From assembly GCA_003557485.1 (NCBI GenBank), contig PWOI01000059.1, forward strand, positions 1-5,619: a DNA stretch of 5,619 nucleotides, in the 5' to 3' direction. The notes below the pieces were generated by a model that searched no databases, was not told the origin of the DNA, and was given only the letters and a program-made list of their open reading frames with translations. Every line of letters begins with the position of its first letter. The first letter of the stretch is position 1. Positions 1 through 5,619 of the stretch are shown here, in pieces. Source of the DNA: Elusimicrobiota bacterium. GTDB lineage: Bacteria > CG03 > SLGR01 > PWQF01. The translations under genes and the position numbers were made by a program.

Positions 1-227
1 CCGGGATACAGTTTTCTGTTAACTGAGAGTATCTGCAGCCGGGCTATATATGCGTTTTCGGATATAAGTCCTGTCACTTTTACTTTGCCGGCGTATTTTT
101 TCTTTAAGCCCGACAGGATATCCTCTGCTTTTTTCTGCCGGGTTTTATCAGGGCTTCTTTGCGGCTCAGAATCTTCCCCGTAAAGTTTTTTATTAATCTC
201 AATTATTTTATTTTTCGGTATATGCAT
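1..227 (-). CDS. Unrecognised lysine-rich protein, 3' end outside window
   Basis: From the ATG at 227 the frame is open for 75 codons to the left edge, so the protein continues beyond the window. It begins MHIPKNKIIEINKKLYGED and has no signal peptide or membrane segment. Residues 20-50 are polar and lysine-rich (TRQKKAEDILSGLKKKYAGK). From about 48 it looks more ordered (KVKVTGLISENAYIARLQIL), which might begin a folded alpha/beta domain. I recognise no family. The ATG lies 3 bp after the TAA of the PEGA-protein gene and in the same frame, with no clear Shine-Dalgarno site, so translation would depend on reinitiation. The short spacing and the coding-like, stop-free frame support a real gene, but without its C-terminus the function cannot be assigned. 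Confidence 0.65.
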   Translation of the reverse strand, partial: MHIPKNKIIEINKKLYGEDSEPQRSPDKTRQKKAEDILSGLKKKYAGKVKVTGLISENAYIARLQILSVNRKLYP

Positions 228-230
228 CTG

Positions 231-1916
231 TTACTTAAGCTGCCTGTATATTCTTATCGTTTCTCCCGCTTTTACCCTTACCGTCTTATACCAGGTTTCA
301 TACCGCTCCTTGCTGATTTCCAGCCTGTATACCCCGGGATCCAATTCCAGCTCCAGAGGAGTATTTCCTTTTTTCGCGCCGTTCACATATATTGAGGCGT
401 ATGCCGGTACCGTAAATATTTTGATTATGCCTGCCTGCATCTTTTTCAATTGCGCGGAAATTGTCTGCGTCCTGAAAGCTTTTACCCGGACACTCTTTTC
501 CCACGGCAGATAACCTTCGGCTTCAATTCTTAAATTATGCTCGCCTGCGGCTATTTTTTCCAGGTGAAGCGGAGATGCCAGGCCCTTAAACCGGGAGGCT
601 ATATAAACTTTTGCTCCCGGGGGTGTTGAGGTTATGAGAAGGGCGCCGTCTTCTTCGATCAGGTTAACCTTTTTTTCGGTGGTTTCATCGGCAGCGATCT
701 CAATTATTTCACTGTATTTCTTGTAATTTTCTTTTTCTAATTTAATTATGTATTTTCCCGGAGCCAGTCCTTTAATTTCTTGAGGCGTTGTCCCGGAATA
801 TTTTTCATCGATAAAAAACTTTGCCCCCGAGGGAATTGTTTTGACCGAGAAAACTCCTTTCTGCGCCTGAAGGGAAGCATTTATTTCGTGAGTCCTGCCT
901 TCATCGACATAGACGGTTTCCGTATATACCCGGTAGCCGTCTTTAATGATCGTAACATTATGGGGGCCTATGGGGAGACGGTGAATATCTATATCTGTTT
1001 TCCCCCATACCTCGCCGTCTATGTATATTTTTGCCCCCCTGGGACTGGAAGCGACCTTTATCGCCCCGGTACGCTCCGGCTCAAGGGGTTCTCTTTCCAG
1101 TTCGGAAAAGAAAATGTCCTCAGTTTTTCCCGTATTAAGCCAGCCCGGCTCCAGCGCGTCTTTGGGTACTGAGATATTACTTGCGAATATATTGAGCATT
1201 GTATTCCTGTTGAAAACATTTATGCTTATTTTTATATCGCGCCCCTGCGCATAATATGTTCCCGTCAAGAGGTATTCGGCCCCGGGGTCTTCGGTTATCT
1301 CGGCTTCCCCGCCGGTCAGCCTTGTTTTAAAAGCGTTCTCAAGGACGCTGCTGAAAGAGTAGCGGTCTCCGCTTGTCAATTCCTTGAACCCTCCTATCAG
1401 GATATGCCCGATACTGCTGTTTTTGAATTCAGCAAGGATTTCCAGGGCTGCCCGGTCCATCTCCCTGTCATATTGCTCAACGACTTCCAGCATCCTCGCT
1501 CTTTCCTCATCTATTTCAGATTTCAGATACCTGGTCAGCAGGTATACATTAAAAGACCCGTCTCTTTCATTCTGCTCGTAATACATATCTGTAATTATTG
1601 CGCGGCGGATATCCGCTTTGCCGTATGACCTTATTTCATCCGTCAGCCGGCTGACCAGTTCGGATTTCTGAAATATCATCCTTGCCGAGACGTTGACCCC
1701 TATATAAGCTACAATCTGGTTCATTACATTGTGGACCGCCTGCTCCCGTCCGGACTCAAGGGAGCGGGCGTTTGTATTTATCCCGACAAAATATACGTAC
1801 TCCCTATCCGGCGCCGGCGGCCTTGATATCCAGGCAGGTTTTTTACCGGGCTGCGCCGGAGAGTTAATTCCGATCAGAACCATAAACATAAGAATTATTA
1901 ATACGCTTTTTTTCAT
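231..1916 (-). CDS. Exported protein with LPP20-like and CsgG/TolB-like regions and four PEGA repeats
   Basis: 561 residues with no cysteine. Residues 1-21 look like a signal peptide (MKKS, hydrophobic core, SPA then Q), so a periplasmic or surface location is expected. Residues 27-142 resemble the LPP20-type module of the lipoprotein two genes upstream: P-x-W opening, FVGINTNA strand, alanine-containing helix, a YYE segment near 112 and RYLKSEIDEERAR at the end. Residues 155-255 alternate strand and helix (HILIGGF, LENAFKTRL, EYLLTGTYY, IKISINVFN), like CsgG/FlgO/TolB-N-type domains; this call is tentative. Four PEGA repeats follow at 284-351, 353-419, 423-491 and 495-561. PEGA domains are small beta modules of extracytoplasmic proteins. 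Vibrio FlgT also pairs an N-terminal module with a TolB-like middle domain. The gene starts 5 bp after the kinase stop with only weak GGAA upstream, suggesting coupled translation. Confidence 0.9.
   Translation of the reverse strand: MKKSVLIILMFMVLIGINSPAQPGKKPAWISRPPAPDREYVYFVGINTNARSLESGREQAVHNVMNQIVAYIGVNVSARMIFQKSELVSRLTDEIRSYGKADIRRAIITDMYYEQNERDGSFNVYLLTRYLKSEIDEERARMLEVVEQYDREMDRAALEILAEFKNSSIGHILIGGFKELTSGDRYSFSSVLENAFKTRLTGGEAEITEDPGAEYLLTGTYYAQGRDIKISINVFNRNTMLNIFASNISVPKDALEPGWLNTGKTEDIFFSELEREPLEPERTGAIKVASSPRGAKIYIDGEVWGKTDIDIHRLPIGPHNVTIIKDGYRVYTETVYVDEGRTHEINASLQAQKGVFSVKTIPSGAKFFIDEKYSGTTPQEIKGLAPGKYIIKLEKENYKKYSEIIEIAADETTEKKVNLIEEDGALLITSTPPGAKVYIASRFKGLASPLHLEKIAAGEHNLRIEAEGYLPWEKSVRVKAFRTQTISAQLKKMQAGIIKIFTVPAYASIYVNGAKKGNTPLELELDPGVYRLEISKERYETWYKTVRVKAGETIRIYRQLK
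234..1067 (-). repeat. Four tandem PEGA-domain coding repeats
   Basis: Each unit encodes about 67-69 residues. The boundaries are 1067-864, 860-660, 650-444 and 434-234. Key motifs, in order, are SSPRGAKIYID, TIPSGAKFFID, STPPGAKVYIA and TVPAYASIYVN, each followed by a G-x-T-P-like turn, a PG/AG-x-(H/Y) strand, a Y-centred motif (DGY, ENY, EGY, ERY) and a strand near V-x-V. The last unit has lost the P-x-G-A core. The repeats are divergent at the DNA level, so this is an old duplication rather than a recent expansion. Confidence 0.85.
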
Positions 1917-1921
1917 CTAAA

Positions 1922-3025
1922 TTATTTTCCGGGCACTGTGAAGGTAAAAACAGTTCCGCTGCCGGGGTTGCTTTCCAGCCATATCCGTCCCCCGTGCGCC
2001 TCTACCGCCATCCTGCAGAAATACAGCCCCATTCCCTTTCCGCCCCTTATTCCCTTTTTCCTTGCCTCCAACTGCTCGTATTTGCCGAATATTGTCTCTT
2101 GAAATTCAGGCGATATTTCCTCGCCCGGGTCAGATACGGACAACTTCATCCCGGAATCTTCCAAATACCCGGCCCTTACTGTTACGGCGCTTTTCTCCGG
2201 GGAGTATTTCAGCGCATTGGTTAAGAGATTAATTATTATCCTTTTCAGAATGCTTTTATCCGCTTTTACCAGGATTACTCCTTTAGAGTCGATGATCCGG
2301 CGAATCTCTTTATCGTCTATCTTTGCCAGTTCCTTAAGCTCTTCGGCGCACTTTGAAAGCAGTTTCCCGACATCCACTTTTTCTATTTTGAGACTGATGG
2401 CGTTTTCCTCCATCCTGCTTATATCTATAAGGTTGGCCGCCATCTGTATAAGTTCCCGGCTTCCCGCATACGCGCGGCTGAGATCTTCCAGTATCCCGGG
2501 CTCTATGTTTTTGTTTTCCGAAATAGATTCCAGGGTAAGGCTGATATTCGTCAGAATATTATTCATATCGTGTACCAGCATATCTGAGAGGTCCTCCTTA
2601 AGCTTTTCCGTCTTTTCCAGATCCCCGTAACTTTTCTCAAGCTTGTCATTGAGGTCCTTGATTCTTAAGAGCGATTTAACTCTGGCCTTCATCTCGTCCC
2701 GGTCAACGGGTTTTGTCAGGAAATCATCGGCTCCGGCATCTATGCCTTTGAGCCTGTCTTCTTTTTCCTTAAGGGCCGTTACCATTACTACCGGAAGGAA
2801 CTTCGTTTTGTCATTGTCTTTGATCTGTGCGCACACTTCAAAACCGCTCCTGCCGGGAAGCATTACATCCAGCAGAACAATATCTACTTTTTCTTTATTT
2901 AGTATCTCAAGGCACTCTTCGCCGGTGGAGGCTTTTAGAATACTATACCCCAGGGGCAGAAGATATGCCTCGAGAAGTTTCAGGTTTTTTTGCTCATCAT
3001 CCACAATCAGTACTGTATGTTTCAC
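1922..3025 (-). CDS. Receiver domain fused to soluble histidine kinase
   Basis: 367 residues with no membrane segment. Residues 4-121 form a receiver: D9/D10, phosphoacceptor D53 in LLDVMLPGRSG, T83, and K105 in TKPVD. A coiled-coil linker (125-147) leads to a HisKA-type dimerisation helix with the phospho-accepting H152 in LVHDMNN. The ATPase domain (about 250-366) has an N box with N266 and N270 (NLLTNALKYS), a G1 box reading DPGEEI (D299), FGKYEQ at 313-318 and a G2 box GGKGMGL (328-334). The second glycine of the usual D-x-G-x-G G1 motif is glutamate here. With no sensor domain other than the receiver, it probably takes part in a phosphorelay or tunes autokinase activity by receiver phosphorylation (inference). 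The start is GTG (3025-3023), chosen because it gives a complete receiver and follows GAGGA by 6 nt. It lies 68 bp after the lipoprotein gene and 5 bp before the PEGA-protein gene. Confidence 0.94.
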   Translation of the reverse strand: MKHTVLIVDDEQKNLKLLEAYLLPLGYSILKASTGEECLEILNKEKVDIVLLDVMLPGRSGFEVCAQIKDNDKTKFLPVVMVTALKEKEDRLKGIDAGADDFLTKPVDRDEMKARVKSLLRIKDLNDKLEKSYGDLEKTEKLKEDLSDMLVHDMNNILTNISLTLESISENKNIEPGILEDLSRAYAGSRELIQMAANLIDISRMEENAISLKIEKVDVGKLLSKCAEELKELAKIDDKEIRRIIDSKGVILVKADKSILKRIIINLLTNALKYSPEKSAVTVRAGYLEDSGMKLSVSDPGEEISPEFQETIFGKYEQLEARKKGIRGGKGMGLYFCRMAVEAHGGRIWLESNPGSGTVFTFTVPGK

Positions 3026-3093
3026 GTTTGTTCCTCTGTATTCAACTTTACATTTTACATCTGACGCGTTTCTCCGGGAGGCTGTCTGCCGTA
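3026..3093 (-). other. 68-bp gap, the largest between genes in the window
   Basis: Read on the minus strand, the gap contains a short near-palindrome (CTCCCGGAG), an ACGCGT, and a tandem ATGTAAA-ATGTAAA followed by the Shine-Dalgarno site. No stem followed by a T-run is visible, so I do not call a terminator. I also cannot make out a convincing -35/-10 pair. The kinase and PEGA-protein genes could have their own promoter here, but the sequence does not show it clearly. Confidence 0.5.
3032..3036 (-). promoter_or_regulatory. Ribosome binding site that supports the GTG start
   Basis: GAGGA lies 6 nt before the GTG at 3025. This supports GTG as the true start of the receiver-kinase gene, since the receiver begins only three residues later. 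Confidence 0.7.
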
Positions 3094-3687
3094 TTAATAC
3101 AGTTTTTCCAGCAGTTCCTGGGCTGTTTCCTCGGCTGCCTTGTTGTTTGCCCTGCGCGCTTCGTCCGCCAGGCCCTCTATGGCTCTTTTGCGGGCTATTT
3201 TATAATCACTGACTGCAAGTTCTACCAGGACCGAGCAGTTATAGGAATATTCCACGCCGCCCCAGGTTGTTGTCTCTACTTTTTCATAGTAACTTTCCAC
3301 AGGCAGCAGGCCGCTTATCTCGATATTGTCTGCAACCATCGCCACTCCGTCCTGAACAAACTTTCCCAGGTCTTCTGTAGAAAGATTTGATCCGCGGGTG
3401 TTTTCAACGAACTCAGTCCTTACTCTTGTCTGAATTGATTCGGCGACATTCTTCAGGGCTTCGGCTTTTGCCTGTCTTAAACCCACAGAATAATCAGCTA
3501 CGTTTTTTACGGTTCCGCTGAAATTCATCTTCTCCCTGCTCTCAGAAAAGGGCACATTCTGCCAATTAGGCTGAGATGAAGAGCTTCTTTCAACGATTCT
3601 CTGTCCTCCCACAGTCCTTTGGGTTCCTGCGCATCCTGCTGATAACAGAACGGCGCACGCTCCTGCCGCTAAAATTAGATTTTTCAT
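3094..3687 (-). CDS. LPP20-like (FlgP-like) lipoprotein
   Basis: 197 residues. The N-terminus is a lipoprotein signal: MKN, a hydrophobic stretch, then a lipobox-like LSAGC with the lipidated cysteine predicted at C19. Residue 20 is alanine rather than aspartate, so by the E. coli sorting rule it would go to the outer membrane. A polar tether (RSSSSQ) runs to about residue 39. Residues 40-165 resemble the LPP20 fold: a P-x-W opening (PNWQNVPF), a strand with FSGTV, then a helix rich in alanine and charged residues (RQAKAEALKNVAESI). The C-terminal 30 residues are a charged alanine-rich helix. LPP20-family lipoproteins include Helicobacter Lpp20 and Vibrio FlgP, but many have no known role. 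The ATG at 3687 is supported by AAGGAG with a 5-nt spacer. It lies 23 bp after the cyclase gene, so it is probably co-transcribed. Family assignment rests on pattern, not a search. Confidence 0.8.
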   Translation of the reverse strand: MKNLILAAGACAVLLSAGCAGTQRTVGGQRIVERSSSSQPNWQNVPFSESREKMNFSGTVKNVADYSVGLRQAKAEALKNVAESIQTRVRTEFVENTRGSNLSTEDLGKFVQDGVAMVADNIEISGLLPVESYYEKVETTTWGGVEYSYNCSVLVELAVSDYKIARKRAIEGLADEARRANNKAAEETAQELLEKLY

Positions 3688-3692
3688 TTTTT

Positions 3693-3698
3693 CTCCTT
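3693..3698 (-). promoter_or_regulatory. Strong Shine-Dalgarno site of the lipoprotein gene
   Basis: AAGGAG lies 5 nt before the ATG at 3687 in an A-rich context. It is the clearest ribosome binding site in the window and may allow more lipoprotein to be made than of the signalling enzymes from the same transcript (inference). Confidence 0.8.
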
Positions 3699-3710
3699 TT
3701 TCACCTTACA

Positions 3711-4757
3711 TTACACCATTTCCAGTAATTCAAATACCGCCACATTATGGTCTTTGCCTTTCAGCTTCACCGCGGGTATTTCTTTTGCTTTAATTTTGCC
3801 TCCCGCAAGTTTCCGGGTGTTTTCGCTGATCAGAATCTGCCCCGGTAGGGCCCCTGACTCTATCCTTTGCGCGGTATTTACCGGATCTCCTATAACTGTA
3901 TACTCCATCATAGCGTCCGAGCCTATGTTTCCTATAAAAACTTCACCGCTGTTTATGCCTATCCCCAGCCCCAGCCCGAATTTATGATAACCCTGAATTT
4001 CAAACTCGTTTTTTATATCTATTGCGGCAGCTATAGCGTTATATGCGTTAGTTTCGTCGCTTTTCTTTGCGGAAAAAAATGCCATTATTCCGTCTCCGAG
4101 GTATTTATCAAAAGTCCCGTTGTTTTTCAGCACCGCATTCATCCATTTCGGGAACAGCTCACTTAAAACTTCCATTATCTCTTCCGGGTTCCGTTTTTCC
4201 GAAAAATTAGTGAACCCCCGGATATCGGCGAAAAGGACAGTAGCGCAGCGTTTTTCACCGCCCGGCTTCAGATACCTGTCCGGGTCATCTATCATTTTGT
4301 CCAGGATATCTTCTACGATATACCGGTTCATTATATTACGAAGCAGCAGAGTTCTTTTTTCGACTTCGTCATTGAGGTATTTAATCCTCAAAAGAGATTT
4401 CATTCTTGCCTTCAGTTCAAGCCGGTCAAAGGGCTTGGAAATGAAATCGTCACACCCCGCCTTTATGCCTTTTATCCGGTCTTCGCTGTCATTAAGAGCG
4501 CTCAACAGGATAACAGGCACATACGGTTTTTCTCTGTTTTTTCTTATTCTTTTTGTAACTTCAAAACCATCCATACCCGGCATGATTATATCCAGAAGGA
4601 CCAGGTCAATATTTTTCCCGTTAAATATTTTTAACGCAGACTTCCCGTCAGGCGCTGTTGACAGAACGTAACCCAGCGGCTCAAGGAACGCTTCCAGCAA
4701 TCCTATATTTGCGGAATTGTCGTCAACTATTAAAATTTCAGGTTTTTTTGATGTCAT
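3711..4757 (-). CDS. Receiver domain fused to class III adenylate/guanylate cyclase
   Basis: 348 residues, with no signal peptide or membrane segment, so cytoplasmic. Residues 7-124 form a complete receiver: acidic pocket D12/D13, phosphoacceptor D56 in LLDIIMPGMDG, S86 and K108 in SKPFD. A helical linker (125-165), ending in the PGGEKR motif usual before these catalytic domains, leads to a class III cyclase domain (about 170-345). Both metal-binding aspartates are present: D178 in FADIRGFT and D222 in KYLGDGIMAFF. The transition-state residues N294 and R298 (VNTAQR) are also intact. The base-selecting positions are K218 and T287 (YTVIGD), the lysine/threonine pair of class IIIb adenylate cyclases, so cAMP is the likeliest product. 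Such domains work as dimers, and the receiver probably controls dimer geometry. The ATG overlaps the upstream stop by 4 bp (ATGA), so translation is probably coupled; a GAGGAG lies 14 nt upstream, further than usual. Confidence 0.95.
   Translation of the reverse strand: MTSKKPEILIVDDNSANIGLLEAFLEPLGYVLSTAPDGKSALKIFNGKNIDLVLLDIIMPGMDGFEVTKRIRKNREKPYVPVILLSALNDSEDRIKGIKAGCDDFISKPFDRLELKARMKSLLRIKYLNDEVEKRTLLLRNIMNRYIVEDILDKMIDDPDRYLKPGGEKRCATVLFADIRGFTNFSEKRNPEEIMEVLSELFPKWMNAVLKNNGTFDKYLGDGIMAFFSAKKSDETNAYNAIAAAIDIKNEFEIQGYHKFGLGLGIGINSGEVFIGNIGSDAMMEYTVIGDPVNTAQRIESGALPGQILISENTRKLAGGKIKAKEIPAVKLKGKDHNVAVFELLEMV
4754..4757 (-). promoter_or_regulatory. ATGA stop/start overlap
   Basis: The TGA ending the HD-GYP gene (4756-4754) shares bases with the ATG of the cyclase gene (4757-4755). 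Such overlaps usually mean termination-reinitiation coupling, which would keep production of the two second-messenger enzymes linked. That consequence is inferred; the overlap itself is seen directly. Confidence 0.9.
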
Positions 4758-5619
4758 AACCTGTCTTTATACTCCTCATATATCTCCCAGACCTCATTCT
4801 CAACCTTAAAAAAAGCGTCCACGCCGGAAGGGCTGAAGTGATTTCCTGCGCCTTCCCTTATGATCTCAAAAGACTTCTCTATTGAAAAGGCCTCTTTATA
4901 AGGGCGCCGGGATGTGAGCGCGTCAAAAACATCTGCTATTGCCGTGATCTGTCCGGCAAGGGGTGTCTTATCTCCATACAGGCCTGAAGGGTATCCGGTT
5001 CCGTCCCATTTTTCGTGATGCGTAAGGGCAATAGTCTCCGCCAGCTGGATATATCCGGCTTTCGAACCCTCCAGTATCTTTGCCCCGAAGACTGTATGCT
5101 GCTTCATCTTTACCCATTCGCGGGGAGTAAGTTTCCCCGGTTTCAGCAGTATGTAATCGGGGACTCCCATTTTACCCACGTCGTGCATCACAGAGGCGTA
5201 GTGAATGGCTTTGACTGTCTCTCCGTCCAGCCCGAGCCCGGCGGCAACAGCAGCGGCATACCGGCTCATCCTCCGGACATGCGCGCCTGTTTCATGGTCC
5301 TTATACTCGGCGGCCATCGCAAGCCTCTGTATAGTTTCCAGAGAATATACTTCTATTCTTTCAAGCGCTCTTCTGAGTTCACCGGTTCTTTTCTCGACTT
5401 CGGCTTCCAGCTTTTTTTCATAAAACAATATATTGTCGTTGTATGCTTTTACTTTTAGCAGGGACTTTACTCTTGCGGTGAGCTCCGACTTGTCAACCGG
5501 TTTGATTAACAGGTCATCCGCGCCGGCCTCTATCCCTTTTATTCTGTCTTCCCGGCCGCTTAACGTTGTGACTATTACTATAGGTATATTTAAAGTATCC
5601 TTATCTTTTTTTAATATCC
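4754..5619 (-). CDS. Response regulator with receiver and HD-GYP domain (predicted cyclic-di-GMP phosphodiesterase), 5' end outside window
   Basis: The reading frame stays open to the right edge, so 287 codons are visible and the true start lies upstream. Visible residues 1-55 are the C-terminal half of a receiver: the beta-4 segment IVIVTTLS, the AGADD motif, and the conserved lysine K39 in IKPVD. The phosphoacceptor aspartate lies beyond the edge. A coiled-coil-like linker (about 60-95, with EKRTGELRRALERIE) leads into an HD-GYP domain. Its signature residues are intact: HDVGKMGVPD (HD at 145-146), HHEKWDGTGYP (200-210) and the later IADVFDALTSRRPYK. HD-GYP enzymes with these motifs hydrolyse cyclic-di-GMP to pGpG or GMP in the cytoplasm, so the catalytic domain looks active; control by receiver phosphorylation is inferred. 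The TGA stop overlaps the next start as ATGA. A shorter start at the TTG codon at 5428 is unlikely because it would cut away the receiver. Confidence 0.93.
   Translation of the reverse strand, partial: ILKKDKDTLNIPIVIVTTLSGREDRIKGIEAGADDLLIKPVDKSELTARVKSLLKVKAYNDNILFYEKKLEAEVEKRTGELRRALERIEVYSLETIQRLAMAAEYKDHETGAHVRRMSRYAAAVAAGLGLDGETVKAIHYASVMHDVGKMGVPDYILLKPGKLTPREWVKMKQHTVFGAKILEGSKAGYIQLAETIALTHHEKWDGTGYPSGLYGDKTPLAGQITAIADVFDALTSRRPYKEAFSIEKSFEIIREGAGNHFSPSGVDAFFKVENEVWEIYEEYKDRL

Noticed and set aside
780-1172. 130-residue open frame on the plus strand
   Set aside because: It lies opposite the PEGA repeats and has no motif. The minus-strand frame is a long exported protein with repeat structure.
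3026-3093. Possible intrinsic terminator after the lipoprotein gene
   Set aside because: The only stem candidate, CTCCCGGAG, has almost no loop and no T-run follows it on the minus strand.
2643-3212. 189-residue open frame on the plus strand
   Set aside because: It runs antisense through the conserved receiver of the kinase gene and into the lipoprotein gene. Its translation is low-complexity serine/leucine/phenylalanine with no domain. The minus-strand frames have clear catalytic motifs.
3645-3665. Lipidation at C11 instead of C19 in the lipoprotein
   Set aside because: Cleavage before C11 would leave a hydrophobic core too short for a signal peptide, whereas C19 follows LSAG after a normal-length core.
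4120-4671. 183-residue open frame on the plus strand
   Set aside because: It is the antisense shadow of the receiver-cyclase gene, serine-rich and without recognisable motifs. Its resemblance to the other antisense frame at 2643-3212 simply reflects the related receivers on the opposite strand.
4754-5428. Shorter HD-GYP protein starting at the TTG codon at 5428
   Set aside because: The frame continues upstream without a stop and encodes the C-terminal half of a receiver (AGADD and IKPVD motifs), so the real start is outside the window.

Overview
All six genes in this window read leftward on the minus strand and are almost contiguous: a 4-bp overlap, then gaps of 23, 68, 5 and 3 bp. The layout suggests one operon that enters at the right edge and leaves at the left edge. 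No stretch over 300 bases lacks a gene. I see no tRNA, rRNA, CRISPR array, insertion sequence or convincing intrinsic terminator. Base composition looks moderate, a little under 50% GC by eye.

In transcription order (right to left) the genes are: (1) a 5'-truncated response regulator with a receiver and an HD-GYP cyclic-di-GMP phosphodiesterase domain; (2) a receiver fused to a class III nucleotidyl cyclase with adenylate-cyclase-type residues; (3) a small LPP20-like (FlgP-like) lipoprotein; (4) a receiver fused to a soluble histidine kinase, with a GTG start; (5) an exported protein with an LPP20-like N-terminus, a CsgG/TolB/FlgO-like middle region and four C-terminal PEGA repeats; (6) the start of a lysine-rich protein that I do not recognise, cut by the left edge.

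Genes 1, 2 and 4 carry closely related N-terminal receivers joined to three different outputs: cyclic-di-GMP breakdown, cyclic nucleotide synthesis and histidine phosphorylation. Genes 3 and 5 encode envelope proteins that share a related N-terminal module. A reasonable inference is a cytoplasmic phosphosignalling and second-messenger module co-expressed with an outer-membrane or periplasmic assembly. The FlgP/FlgT-like character of the envelope proteins makes motility or surface structures a possible target, but no flagellar gene is visible.

The lipoprotein and the exported protein imply a diderm (Gram-negative type) bacterium. LPP20-like and PEGA proteins next to stand-alone receiver fusions recall spirochaetes, Elusimicrobia-like lineages and deltaproteobacteria, but the sequence alone does not settle the phylum.
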